A DNA stretch of 64,000 nt, taken from positions 1,860,001 through 1,924,000 of the forward strand of contig NZ_OBMJ01000001.1 in assembly GCF_900199205.1 (NCBI RefSeq). Direction: 5' to 3'. The translations under genes were made by a program, and so were the position numbers. The DNA comes from Streptomyces sp. 1331.2. Lineage in GTDB: Bacteria > Actinomycetota > Actinomycetes > Streptomycetales > Streptomycetaceae. This document shows, one piece after another, positions 33,494 through 42,234 of this stretch; the stretch's first letter is position 1, and every line of letters starts with the position of its first letter. The notes below the pieces were generated by a model. The model worked only from the letters and a program-made list of their open reading frames with translations, searched no databases and was not told the origin of the DNA.

Positions 33494-33901
33494 CTACTCC
33501 CTCGTCAGTTCACACCGTGGCGGCTGCTCGGAGGCCGCGAGTTCGTCCCGTGCCCGCACCGCCCGCTCGTACTGCCCGGCCACCCGCGCCCGGGCGTCCC
33601 GGAGCCGCGCGATGCAGTCGTCCAGCTCCGCGAGCTTGCGCTCGTACACCTCCAGCGAGGCCTGGCACGAGTCCCCCTCGGGGTGCCCGGCCCGCAGGCA
33701 CTCCACGAACGGCCGGGTCTCCTCCAGCTCGAACCCGACGTCCTGGAGCATCCGGATCTCCCGCAGCAACCGCAGGTCCGCCTCGTCGTACGCCCGGTAC
33801 CCGTTGCCCGCCCGCCGGGCCGGCAGCAGCCCCAGCTGCTCGTAGTACCGCAACGCCCGCGTGGTCGTCCCCGCCCGCTCCGCCAACTCCCCGATCCGCA
33901 T
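33494..33901 (-). CDS. MerR-family transcriptional regulator
   Basis: A 135-residue regulator. MerR-type winged HTH at 1-70 (MRIGELAERAGTTTRALRYYEQLGLLPARR, quoted in part as AGTTTRALRYYEQLGLL) and a coiled-coil dimerisation helix after it. Cysteines sit at about 68, 79, 95 and near the end (ECLRAGHPEGDSCQAS, DDCIARL, PRCELTRE), so a thiol-based sensor is possible, but no SoxR-like CxxCxC cluster is present. GGAGGAG lies 9 bases before ATG 33901. It is first in a two-gene operon with trxA. An 11-base dyad at 33921-33931 lies just upstream. Confidence 0.9.
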   Translation of the reverse strand: MRIGELAERAGTTTRALRYYEQLGLLPARRAGNGYRAYDEADLRLLREIRMLQDVGFELEETRPFVECLRAGHPEGDSCQASLEVYERKLAELDDCIARLRDARARVAGQYERAVRARDELAASEQPPRCELTRE

Positions 33902-33920
33902 GCCGGACCACTCCTCCCGT

Positions 33921-33931
33921 ACAGCCGCTGT
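33921..33931. promoter_or_regulatory. Dyad upstream of merR-trxA
   Basis: ACAGC-C-GCTGT, a perfect inverted repeat 20 bases upstream of the MerR gene. A TTGACG hexamer lies further upstream on the minus strand (about 33953-33958). MerR proteins bind dyads between -35 and -10, so autoregulation is possible; I cannot fix the -10. Confidence 0.35.
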
Positions 33932-34034
33932 CGACGGTAAACCTTCCCCCCGACGTCAACGCCAGCCCCAACCAGGGCCTGTCCGGCACCCACCCCCGGT
34001 CGGCGCCGCCGCCCCACCCGGCAAGATGTCCCCC

Positions 34035-34796
34035 ATGGATCTCGGACTGAAAGACAAGGCCTACATCGTCACCGGCGCCACCCGCGGCCTCGGCCTCGCC
34101 GCCGCCCGCGAGCTCGCCGCCGACGGCGCCCGCGTCCTCGTCAGCGGCCGCACCCAGGCCGCCGTGGACGCCGCCGTCGCAGGACTCGACACCCTCGGCA
34201 CCGCCCGGGGCCTGGTCGCCGACAACGCCGACCCCGCCACCCCCGAGCGCCTCGTCGCCGAGGCCCGGAGCCGGTTCGGCCGTCTCGACGGCATCCTGAT
34301 CAGCGTCGGCGGCCCGCAGGCCGGCCCGGTCGAAACCACCCCCGAGGAGGCCTGGCGCGACGCCTTCGAGTCCGTCTTCCTCGGCGCCCTCCGTCTCGCC
34401 CGCACCACCGCCGCCGCGCTCTCCGACGGCGGGGTGATCGGCTTCGTGCTCTCCAGCTCGGTCCGCCAGCCGATCCCCGGCCTGGGCATCTCCAACGGTC
34501 TGCGGCCCGGCCTGGCGATGGCCGCCAAGGCGCTCGCCGACGAGCTCGGCCCCCGCGGCATCCGGGTGGTCGGCCTGCTCCCGGCCCGGATCGACACCGA
34601 CCGGGTCCGCGAACTCGACTCGCTCGCCGCCGACCCGGCGGCCGCCCGCGCCCAGGCCAGCGCCGGCATCCCGCTCGGCCGCTACGGCACCCCCGAGGAG
34701 TTCGGCAAGGTCGCGGCCTTCCTGCTCTCCCCCGCCGCCTCCTACCTGACCGGCGTCATGATCCCCGTCGACGGCGGCGCGCTCCGCACCCTCTGA
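34035..34796 (+). CDS. SDR-family oxidoreductase lacking the catalytic Tyr
   Basis: A 253-residue short-chain dehydrogenase fold. The cofactor motif TGATRGLG (13-20) and the S region (SSS, 140-142) are present, as is the catalytic-position K165. However, the residue four before it, where Tyr is expected in YxxxK, is A161 (AMAAK). The segment GISNGLRPGLAMAAKALADE is characteristic of an atypical FabG-like subfamily. It may use another acid, bind without catalysis, or be regulatory. ATG 34035 gives MDLGLKDKAY; ATG 34026 is 3 codons earlier. A CAAGAT hexamer ends 7 bases upstream of 34035, weakly resembling the leaderless pattern. Confidence 0.85.
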   Translation: MDLGLKDKAYIVTGATRGLGLAAARELAADGARVLVSGRTQAAVDAAVAGLDTLGTARGLVADNADPATPERLVAEARSRFGRLDGILISVGGPQAGPVETTPEEAWRDAFESVFLGALRLARTTAAALSDGGVIGFVLSSSVRQPIPGLGISNGLRPGLAMAAKALADELGPRGIRVVGLLPARIDTDRVRELDSLAADPAAARAQASAGIPLGRYGTPEEFGKVAAFLLSPAASYLTGVMIPVDGGALRTL

Positions 34797-34804
34797 CCGC
34801 CGGG

Positions 34805-35449
34805 TCACATCACCCTCGACGGCCTCCGCCGCCGCGGCCACCGGTGCCGCGGCTCGGCGGGGGCCGCCTGCAACACCCGGATCCGCAGGTCGGCGGGCAG
34901 CTCCGGGAGCCGCAGACTGCCGAGCGCATCGGCCCGGGGCCCGTCCTCGAAGTGCTCCACCAGCGCCGCCGGATCCCCGCCCGGCGTCAACCGCACCGCA
35001 CCGCGAAGGCGGGGGTGCCCCGGTGCCCGCACCAGCCGCACTCCCGCCCGCTCCACCTCCGGCAGCACCGCCGTCCCGGTCTCCAGCGCCTCCTCCAACG
35101 CCCGCGCACCGACCCGCAGTCGCAACCCGCTCACCCCCGGCGTCGGCACCGCGACGCTCGACAGCCCGGTCCGCCGCAGCTGCGCCACCAGCCACCAGGC
35201 CATGCCGGCCACCAGGACGGCCAGCCCGCCGATCACCGTCGGCCACCACCACCCGGAGGACACCCACCGCCCCCGCGACCGCGCACTCACCACCGGCTGT
35301 TCCGGCGAGGACAGCGGCCACCGCGCGGGCGGGTGCAGGCCCACCCGCCGGTAAAGGTCCAGCCCGCCCAGCAGGACCAGCGCCCCGACTCCCAGCAGCA
35401 CCGCCCCCACCACCCCCAGCAGCACCCGGTTGACGACTGCCCGCCTCAC
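34805..35449 (-). CDS. AmaP-like alkaline shock membrane anchor protein
   Basis: A 214-residue protein with two N-terminal helices (about 7-30, VLLGVVGAVLLGVGALVLLG, and about 65-85, WWPTVIGGLAVLVAGMAWWL) followed by a cytoplasmic domain (GLRLRVGARALEEAL, ALVEHFEDGP). This matches AmaP, which anchors Asp23 to the membrane in staphylococci. It is last in a five-gene row; its GTG start overlaps the previous stop as GTGA (35446-35449). The C-terminal end is basic (HRWPRRRRPSR). Confidence 0.8.
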   Translation of the reverse strand: MRRAVVNRVLLGVVGAVLLGVGALVLLGGLDLYRRVGLHPPARWPLSSPEQPVVSARSRGRWVSSGWWWPTVIGGLAVLVAGMAWWLVAQLRRTGLSSVAVPTPGVSGLRLRVGARALEEALETGTAVLPEVERAGVRLVRAPGHPRLRGAVRLTPGGDPAALVEHFEDGPRADALGSLRLPELPADLRIRVLQAAPAEPRHRWPRRRRPSRVM

Positions 35450-36048
35450 TCCGCCACCTCCGTGCTCTCCTGCGCACCGACGGCGGCCCGGCCACCGGCC
35501 GTCCGCACATCCAGCCGCAGCGGCCGCGCCAGCCCCACCCTCTCCAGCTCGTCCCGCAGCTGCCGCTCCACCGGCGCCGGATCCGCCGGCCCGACCAGCG
35601 ACACCCGGACCCGCCGCCGCCCGACCCGGATCCGCAGATGTTCGATCCCGTCCAGCCCCGCCGCCCGGTCCACCAGCAGGTGCCCGATCCCGGCCCGCTC
35701 GATGGCCGCGGTGGTCCCGCCGTACGGCCGCAGCACCAGCCACCGCCGCAGCCCCGGCGCGATCGCCAGCCACAGCAGCCACCCACCGAGCAGCGTCACC
35801 ACCCCGGCCCCCACCAGCACCCACAGGTCGTCGAGGTGCCGCGTCGCCAGCTCGTCCGCGATCTGCGCCCGCCACCTGCGGGCCGGCTGCCCGGCCCGGA
35901 CCGCGACCACGTCGTACAGCAGCGCCCCCGCGACCACCAGCACCCCCGTCGCCACCAGCGCTGCGGCCGCCGTCCGCGGCGCCCGCAACCTCCCGGCCCG
36001 CTCCGCCTTCTCGGCGGCGTCCGAGACCTCGGAGACCTCCGTGCTCAC
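35446..36048 (-). CDS. DUF6286-type membrane protein of the Asp23 cluster
   Basis: A 200-residue protein with two membrane helices (about 28-50, AAAALVATGVLVVAGALLYDV, and 75-97, VLVGAGVVTLLGGWLLWLAIA) and a C-terminal domain with repeated charged strands (GRRRVRVSLVGPADPAPVE). It is in the position, and has the architecture, of the DUF6286 proteins found with Asp23/Gls24 genes in Streptomyces. The GTG start at 36048 overlaps the upstream gene by 4 bases (GTGA). Function is inferred to be envelope maintenance with its neighbours. Confidence 0.75.
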   Translation of the reverse strand: MSTEVSEVSDAAEKAERAGRLRAPRTAAAALVATGVLVVAGALLYDVVAVRAGQPARRWRAQIADELATRHLDDLWVLVGAGVVTLLGGWLLWLAIAPGLRRWLVLRPYGGTTAAIERAGIGHLLVDRAAGLDGIEHLRIRVGRRRVRVSLVGPADPAPVERQLRDELERVGLARPLRLDVRTAGGRAAVGAQESTEVAE

Positions 36049-36392
36049 GACGCTCCCCCCGTCACCAGCTTCTCGACCACGATCACCACGTCCGACACCC
36101 TCGTCCCGGTCAGCCCCACCACCCGCGCCGCGATCCGCGCCCGCACCTCCCCGGCCAGCCCCGCGACATCGGACGGGAACGGCAGCTCCAGCGCCACCCG
36201 CACCGTCACCGTGCTGCCCGGCACGGCCACCGTGACGTGCGGCGGCGCCCCCTTCGCCCGCCCGGCGGGCCAGGCCTCGGCCAGCACCTCCCGGACGGCC
36301 CGGGCGGCGATCCCGGCGTAGACGCGGTCGGCGACCCGCAGCCGCCCCCGGCGCCCCGGGGCAGGGACGGTCGCGGGAACGGGGGCCGCCAT
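36045..36392 (-). CDS. Asp23/Gls24-like envelope stress protein, second copy
   Basis: A 115-residue member of the Asp23 family (VADRVYAGIAARAVREVL, VTVAVPGSTVTVRVALELPF, ELPFPSDVAGLAGEVRARIA). Shorter than the first copy at 36683-37192 and without its Pro/Gly-rich N-terminus. ATG 36392 shares a base with the stop of the preceding small gene (TGATG). Being directly beside an AmaP-like gene suggests it is the membrane-anchored partner. Confidence 0.82.
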   Translation of the reverse strand: MAAPVPATVPAPGRRGRLRVADRVYAGIAARAVREVLAEAWPAGRAKGAPPHVTVAVPGSTVTVRVALELPFPSDVAGLAGEVRARIAARVVGLTGTRVSDVVIVVEKLVTGGAS

Positions 36393-36583
36393 CAGCGGCG
36401 CCGGTCGCGGCCGCGGAGCAGGTCCCCGAGCTCGCTCAGCTCGATGTCGCCTTCCAGCAGACGCCCGACCACGAAGCCGACCAGTCCGAGCGCGGCCACC
36501 AGCAGGAACGCCGCGAACCCCCCGAAGTACCCGGCGAAGCCGAGGGCCATGCCCACCACCAGGCCGACGATGGCCAGGTTCAT
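36392..36583 (-). CDS. Small glycine-rich membrane protein of the Asp23 cluster
   Basis: A 63-residue protein: two hydrophobic stretches (IVGLVVGMALGFAGYFGGF and FLLVAALGLVGFVVGRLL) then a charged tail ELGDLLRGRDRRR. This resembles the small DUF2273-like proteins that accompany Asp23 genes. GGGAG lies 7 bases before ATG 36583. A 15-bp tandem repeat array lies directly upstream. Confidence 0.75.
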   Translation of the reverse strand: MNLAIVGLVVGMALGFAGYFGGFAAFLLVAALGLVGFVVGRLLEGDIELSELGDLLRGRDRRR

Positions 36584-36592
36584 CCGCTACTC

Positions 36593-36662
36593 CCTCGTTC
36601 CGCGCCGCCTCGTTCCGCGCTGCCTCGTTGCGCGCTGCCTCGTTGCGCGCCGCCTCGTGCCG
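36593..36662. repeat. 15-bp tandem repeat array
   Basis: Four full and one partial copy of a 15-base unit (CCTCGTTSCGCGCYG), between the first Asp23 gene and the small membrane gene. Unit boundaries: 36593, 36608, 36623, 36638, 36653. It sits in the leader of the downstream genes just before the ribosome site. Confidence 0.9.
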
Positions 36663-36682
36663 TCTCCGCCCGGGCGGGCGCC

Positions 36683-37192
36683 CTACTTGAGCTTGGGCCG
36701 CTGCCCCGGTGCCGACACCGACTCCTCTTCCTCCTCGAACTCCGGTTCGTCCGGGAGGTGGACGTCGTTGACCGCGATGTTGACCTCGACGACTTCCAGG
36801 CCGGTCATCCGCTCGACCGCGTTGATGATGTTCTCCCGTACCTGGCGGGCGAGTTCGGGAATGACCACGCCGTACTCGACGACCAGGGCGATGTCGATCG
36901 CGGTCTGCTTCTCGCCGACGTCGGCCTTGATGCCCCGCCCGACACTGGGCTTTCCGCCGGGCACCCGGTCCCGCATCGCGCCGAAGGTCCGGGCGAGCCC
37001 GGAGCCCAGCGCGTGGATCCCGGGGACCTCCCGGGCGGCCATCCCGGCGATCTTCTCCACCACGCCGACGGCCAGCGCCGTACGACCGCGATCCGCGACC
37101 GGCTTCGCGCCGCCGGAACCCGGCGGCGGTCCGGGGTTCGGGGTGCCGCCGGCGTTCTTGTGCAGGGTCGCGGGCGTCGGAGTGTCAGGCAT
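36683..37192 (-). CDS. Asp23/Gls24-family envelope stress response protein
   Basis: A 169-residue protein with a Pro/Gly-rich N-terminus (about 1-35) and an Asp23 domain (about 36-135: GRTALAVGVVEKIAGMAARE, KQTAIDIALVVEYGVVIPEL, VRENIINAVERMTGLEVVEV), ending in an acidic run EFEEEEESV. Members form complexes at the membrane and support cell-envelope homeostasis. ATG 37192 has GGGAG 8 bases upstream. It heads the row Asp23 - small - Asp23 - DUF6286 - AmaP. Confidence 0.88.
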   Translation of the reverse strand: MPDTPTPATLHKNAGGTPNPGPPPGSGGAKPVADRGRTALAVGVVEKIAGMAAREVPGIHALGSGLARTFGAMRDRVPGGKPSVGRGIKADVGEKQTAIDIALVVEYGVVIPELARQVRENIINAVERMTGLEVVEVNIAVNDVHLPDEPEFEEEEESVSAPGQRPKLK

Positions 37193-37317
37193 GGGCGAGT
37201 CTCCCGTCGTACGGCTCCAGCTATATCGCAAACCTCCCCAACTCTGGCATTTCGCCACGTTCCTCGCCCGCCGAGCGGCGCCCGCCCGGCTCCCTCGGAG
37301 TGCCCGGGAAACGCGGA

Positions 37318-37354
37318 AGGCCCGGCCCCGGGGGTGTCCCCCGAGGCTGGGCCT
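37318..37354 (-). terminator. Hairpin after the enoyl-CoA hydratase gene
   Basis: AGGCCCGGCCCCGGGGG-TGT-CCCCCGAGGCTGGGCCT, a 17-bp stem with two mismatches, 46 bases past the hydratase stop. Confidence 0.8.
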
Positions 37355-37400
37355 CTGCTCGGCGACGAGCGGTCGGAGACGACCGGTCGGCGACGGAAGG

Positions 37401-38207
37401 TCAGTCGCCGATCCCGGCCAGCTCCCGCAGCCGACGGGCCTGGGCCGCCCGTTCGGCTGAACGCTGCTCTTCGAAGGAGCGCCCGGCGGCCCCCTGCAGC
37501 AGGGCCTTGGTCTCGATCACCGCTCCGCGCGGAGCGGCCAGCAGGGCCCCCGCGAGGTCACGGGCGGCGGCGTCCAGCTCCGCGCCCGGCACGGCCAGGT
37601 TGGCCAGCCCGATCGCCGCGGCCTCCTCGGCGCCGACCCAGCGACCGGTGGCGCAGATCTCCAGCGCCCGGGCGTAGCCGACGAGTTCGGTGAGCGGCTT
37701 GGTGCCGGCCAGGTCAGGGACGAGACCGAGCGAGGTCTCCTTCATCGCGAACTGCACGTCCTCGGCGACGACCCGCAGGTCGCAGCCGAGCGCCAGCTGG
37801 AAGCCCGCACCGACGGCGTGGCCCTGGACGACGGCGATGGAGATCAGGTCCGGGCGGCGCCACCAGGTGAAGGCCTCCTGGTAGGAGGCGATGGTGTCGT
37901 CCAGCTCCTTGTCGCCCTCGGCCGCGAGCTGGAGGAAGGTGGGCTCGCCCGGGATGCCTTCGGCGGTGAACATGGCCCGGTCGAGCCCGGCCGAGAAGGA
38001 GACGCCCTCCGCGCGGAGCAGGACCACCCGGACGCTGCCGGGCAGCTCGCGGCCGGCGGCGGTGAGGGCACGCCAGAGCGCGGGCGACTGGGCGTTGCGC
38101 CGCTTGGGCTGACAGAGGGTGACGACGGCGAGTTCGCCTTCGATCTCCAGGCGGACGCCGTCCCGCTCCCAGCTCGGGGCCTGCGGTTCGGTGGCGGGGG
38201 CGGTCAT
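37401..38207 (-). CDS. Enoyl-CoA hydratase/isomerase family protein
   Basis: Crotonase-fold enzyme of 268 residues, cytoplasmic. The first oxyanion-hole segment is EGVSFSAGLD and the second is QGHAVGAGFQLALGCDLR; the catalytic Glu position is kept as KETSLGLVPDLAG, with the second Glu less clear. The acyl-CoA substrate is not predictable. ATG 38207 follows a very good GGAGGT ribosome site. No other fatty-acid degradation gene adjoins it. Confidence 0.9.
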   Translation of the reverse strand: MTAPATEPQAPSWERDGVRLEIEGELAVVTLCQPKRRNAQSPALWRALTAAGRELPGSVRVVLLRAEGVSFSAGLDRAMFTAEGIPGEPTFLQLAAEGDKELDDTIASYQEAFTWWRRPDLISIAVVQGHAVGAGFQLALGCDLRVVAEDVQFAMKETSLGLVPDLAGTKPLTELVGYARALEICATGRWVGAEEAAAIGLANLAVPGAELDAAARDLAGALLAAPRGAVIETKALLQGAAGRSFEEQRSAERAAQARRLRELAGIGD

Positions 38208-38459
38208 GCGGGGACCTCCGGTGGCGAGGGACGTGGCTACCGGAGAGTAACAAACCTGGGCGCGCGAGGGCAGGGGCCCGGCCCGGAAAGATCGACGGGG
38301 GCCTTCGGGCGCCGCCGGAGAAAGGAGGGCGGGGTCGGCGGACACCCCGGACATGACGATCGGCGGCCGGTTCACACGACCCGAGGGCGGACGCCCAGCT
38401 GACCGTCCAGCTGTCGTCTCCTCGGTCGGCGTCCTGCCGCCGCGTCATCCAGCCAATGA

Positions 38460-38474
38460 CTGACGAACCGTCAG
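38460..38474 (-). terminator. Short dyad at the end of the small HTH gene
   Basis: CTGACG-AAC-CGTCAG, perfect 6-bp stem overlapping the stop codon. Confidence 0.45.
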
Positions 38475-38704
38475 GAACCGGCCCCGGCAGTCGCTTTGTT
38501 CTTGCCCCGCGTGGCACCGCCGCGGCCCCGGAGGATCACTCCGGACTCGCTCAGCATCCGGTGCACGAAGCCGTACGAACGACCGGTCTCCTCCGCGAGA
38601 GCGCGAATGCTCGCCCCGGAGTCGTACTTCTTCTTGAGATCGGCCGCGAGCTTCTCACGCGCGGCACCGGTCACCCGGCTGCCCTTTTTCAGAGTCTCGG
38701 CCAC
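38471..38704 (-). CDS. Small helix-turn-helix protein
   Basis: A 77-residue basic protein: ETLKKGSRVTGAAREKLAAD leads into an HTH (about 30-58, YDSGASIRALAEETGRSYGF) and a Lys/Gly tail RGGATRGKNKATAGAGS. It is a strongly conserved type in Streptomyces with no assigned role; DNA binding is inferred from the HTH. GTG 38704 was chosen because GAGGAGG sits 5 bases upstream; an ATG at 38770 would add 22 unconserved residues. Confidence 0.8.
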   Translation of the reverse strand: MAETLKKGSRVTGAAREKLAADLKKKYDSGASIRALAEETGRSYGFVHRMLSESGVILRGRGGATRGKNKATAGAGS

Positions 38705-38899
38705 CCGTGCCTCCTCGTAGCGTTGCTCGGTCAGATTCCCATGATCACCCATCCACCGCGTCCTGGCCACCCATTCGACAAGGTCGATGTCGGAAATGCG
38801 TGGTCCGTCGGTGGTGATCCGAGCGCACCAGGGCGCTCACGCAGAGTGCACGCCCCCGGGCGGGTGCCGCCGTTCGCCGAGAAAGAGCTGATCAGCAGC

Positions 38900-38932
38900 G
38901 TCGGCCCGACCACGATCGAGTGGCGGGCCGAC
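38900..38932 (-). terminator. Hairpin, probable distal terminator of the ABC-F gene
   Basis: 9-bp outer stem, one bulged A and a 4-bp inner stem with loop GATCGA; 100 bases past the ABC-F stop. Confidence 0.55.
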
Positions 38933-38937
38933 AGGAA

Positions 38938-38988
38938 GTCCTTAAACGGAATCCGGGTCTACTTCATTCCCGGACACGCCGTAAGGAC
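38938..38988 (-). terminator. Nested hairpin, probable proximal terminator of the ABC-F gene
   Basis: Outer GTCCTTA / TAAGGAC, middle CGG / CCG, inner CCGGG / CCCGG around TCTACTTCATT; 44 bases past the ABC-F stop. Confidence 0.6.
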
Positions 38989-39031
38989 TAGATTTTCTGG
39001 TCCGAAAAGCGGATGCCGTGTCTACTTCCGG

Positions 39032-40630
<1,599 letters not shown>

Positions 40631-40744
40631 GGCTGGGAACTACTCCTGGGACGTGGGCGGGCGGCCGGACGGAGGGCCCGGGGCCGGGCGAGCGGAAAGG
40701 GGCTTCATCGGCGGTCGGCGCGACGGGCAGGGCGCCGCCGCCCG

Positions 40745-40768
40745 CTATTGCCCGGAGAAGATAGCCAT
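40745..40768 (-). CDS. Candidate leader peptide upstream of the ABC-F gene
   Basis: A 7-codon frame, ATG to TAG, encoding MAIFSGQ. TAGACT on the minus strand (40776-40781) ends 7 bases before its ATG with no ribosome site, so the transcript would begin at this codon. The leader then runs 114 bases to the ABC-F start, with GC-rich inverted segments (GGGC / GCCC near 40735) that could form alternative hairpins. Antibiotic-resistance ABC-F genes often use such ribosome-mediated attenuation. It may also be chance. Confidence 0.4.
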   Translation of the reverse strand: MAIFSGQ

Positions 40769-40775
40769 GGCGGCA

Positions 40776-40781
40776 AGTCTA
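40776..40781 (-). promoter_or_regulatory. -10 element for the ABC-F leader
   Basis: TAGACT followed by TGCCGCC and ATG 40768; same layout as other leaderless starts in the window. Confidence 0.55.
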
Positions 40782-40843
40782 CCGGGCCGTCCGGAACACC
40801 CCTTTGGGGGACGGCCGACCGGGGGTGCCCGCGAGGCGGCCGG

Positions 40844-41866
40844 TCACTGCTGCTGCGCGTCCGGCTGGTCCCCCGTGGGGGCCGTCGGGGCGTCCGACCC
40901 GGCCGGGGCCACCGGAGCGACCGGAGCCGGCGGGGCGTCCACGGTCGGGGTCACCGCCGGGTCCGCGCAGCCGCCCTGCGGACGGACCGCGGCGAACGGC
41001 GCGTCCAGGCTGCCGCAGGGCGTCTCGGGCGCGGCCGCCCTGGTGTCGAACACCCGGGGCGGGACGATCGGGCCGTCGGTGATCTCCACCCGGCTGCGGT
41101 CCAGCACCTTGACCGTCGCGGTCGGGCCGGTGCTCGTCGCCCAGCCGTTGCTGTCCAGCCGGTAGCCGGTGATGCCGCCGGAGACGGCCTGCCCGCTGCT
41201 GTTGCTGCAGGTGCGCGGGATGAGCACCGCGTAGTCGGTGTGCACGGCGCGCAGCGGGTCGTAGACGCAGCCGTTGGACGGCTTGTCGTTGTAGCGCAGG
41301 TCGCCGTCGGCGTCGCGCAGGCCCATGGTCAGGTTGGGCGTCACCAGGGCCAGCCAGGGCGAGCCGTCCCGCTGGACGGTGTGCAGCGCGGCCGCGGCCC
41401 GTTGCTTGGCGAGCTGCTTGCGCTGGACGTCGGTCCGCTTGTCGGCGCCGGGCTCGCCGTCGCCGCGCAGCCAGTCCGCCAGGCCGGGCACCGCGCGGTG
41501 CCAGCGCACCTCGTGGTCGCCGGGGCGCACCGAGGTGACCAGGCCGTCGTCCCAGACCACGATCGCGTTGTCCCCGGCCATCGCCAGGTAGAGCGCCTCG
41601 GCGCCCTCGCGCCGGTACGACCAGGCCTGCTCGCCGGTCTGCTTGTGGAAGGCCTCCAGGCCCGGGCCCACCCGCAGGTCCAGGTCGGCCGCGCTGAGCG
41701 ACTCCGAGTTCACCGGCGTGGCCTCCGCGCCCGGCCCGGCCACCCGGTCGCCGAACGGCACCGGCTTGTTCGCGTGTGCCGCCGCTCCGGCCGCAAGGAC
41801 CAGCATCACCGCCAGGGCAGGCAGGATCGAGCGGGGGGTCAGTACACGCAGCGGCTTCCGGGACAC
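40844..41866 (-). CDS. Secreted or anchored PQQ-like protein
   Basis: A 340-residue exported protein of unknown function. After a short basic start it has a hydrophobic segment (about 12-31, SILPALAVMLVLAAGAAAHA) that may be a signal peptide or anchor, then PQQ-like strands (LEAFHKQTGEQAWSYRREG, VWDDGLVTSVRPGDHEVRW) and a Pro/Ala-rich tail (DAPPAPVAPVAPAGSDAPTA). Four cysteines lie in the outer domain (NGCVY, RTCSN, ETPCG, GGCAD). GTG 41866 has TACGCT ending 6 bases upstream and no ribosome site, so leaderless expression is likely; GTG 41893 lies before that box and is less likely. Confidence 0.8.
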   Translation of the reverse strand: MSRKPLRVLTPRSILPALAVMLVLAAGAAAHANKPVPFGDRVAGPGAEATPVNSESLSAADLDLRVGPGLEAFHKQTGEQAWSYRREGAEALYLAMAGDNAIVVWDDGLVTSVRPGDHEVRWHRAVPGLADWLRGDGEPGADKRTDVQRKQLAKQRAAAALHTVQRDGSPWLALVTPNLTMGLRDADGDLRYNDKPSNGCVYDPLRAVHTDYAVLIPRTCSNSSGQAVSGGITGYRLDSNGWATSTGPTATVKVLDRSRVEITDGPIVPPRVFDTRAAAPETPCGSLDAPFAAVRPQGGCADPAVTPTVDAPPAPVAPVAPAGSDAPTAPTGDQPDAQQQ

Positions 41867-42234
41867 GGCCGGAGCGTACCTTTCGGCGGGCACGCGAGTC
41901 AGCTCGGTTCACTCCCCCGCCCGGCTCCGCGGTCGGCGGCCCGGGCCCGTCCGACCCGCCCGTTCGTCCGCCCGCCCACCTGCGTCGTCGGCGCCCGGGC
42001 CGCTTCGCGGGGCGCGCCGGAGCGGCCCGCGCGGGCCCGGCCGGACCGTTACAGAGCTGATACATGGCGGTGCAGCGGCCGCCGATGCGGCAGACGGCGT
42101 TCGAATACCGCCCACTTTAGGGTGACATTCGGCTTTTTCGTCCCCCGGCGGACCTACTCTCGGCGACCGGGGCGCCACGGTCCGTCCACGCCGAGACCGG
42201 GCGCCCCACCCCCGCGACGTCCGGAGGAGAGACC
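41867..42234. other. Divergent region before the GH26 gene
   Basis: 368 bases between divergent genes. On the minus strand it begins with the TACGCT box (41873-41878). Near the GH26 gene there is an AT-richer stretch (about 42110-42145) and TACTCT at about 42153-42158, a possible -10 with a long leader. No RNA gene seen. Confidence 0.45.
41873..41878 (-). promoter_or_regulatory. -10 element for leaderless PQQ-like gene
   Basis: TACGCT, 6 bases, then GTG 41866. Confidence 0.65.

Larger units (their letters stand above)
38705..39031. other. Structured region between ABC-F and HTH genes
   Basis: 327 bases without a gene. It holds at least three stem-loops: 38900-38932 (GTCGGCCCG / CGGGCCGAC with inner CCAC / GTGG), 38938-38988 (nested: GTCCTTA / TAAGGAC outside CCGGG / CCCGG) and 38985-39003 (GGACTAG / CTGGTCC). 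The first two probably end the ABC-F transcript. GTCTACTTC is present twice (38957, 39020). This stretch is lower in GC than its surroundings. Confidence 0.6.

Noticed and set aside
36593..36662. CRISPR array or iteron origin
   Set aside because: 15-base units without spacers, no cas genes, no AT-rich melting region or replication gene nearby.
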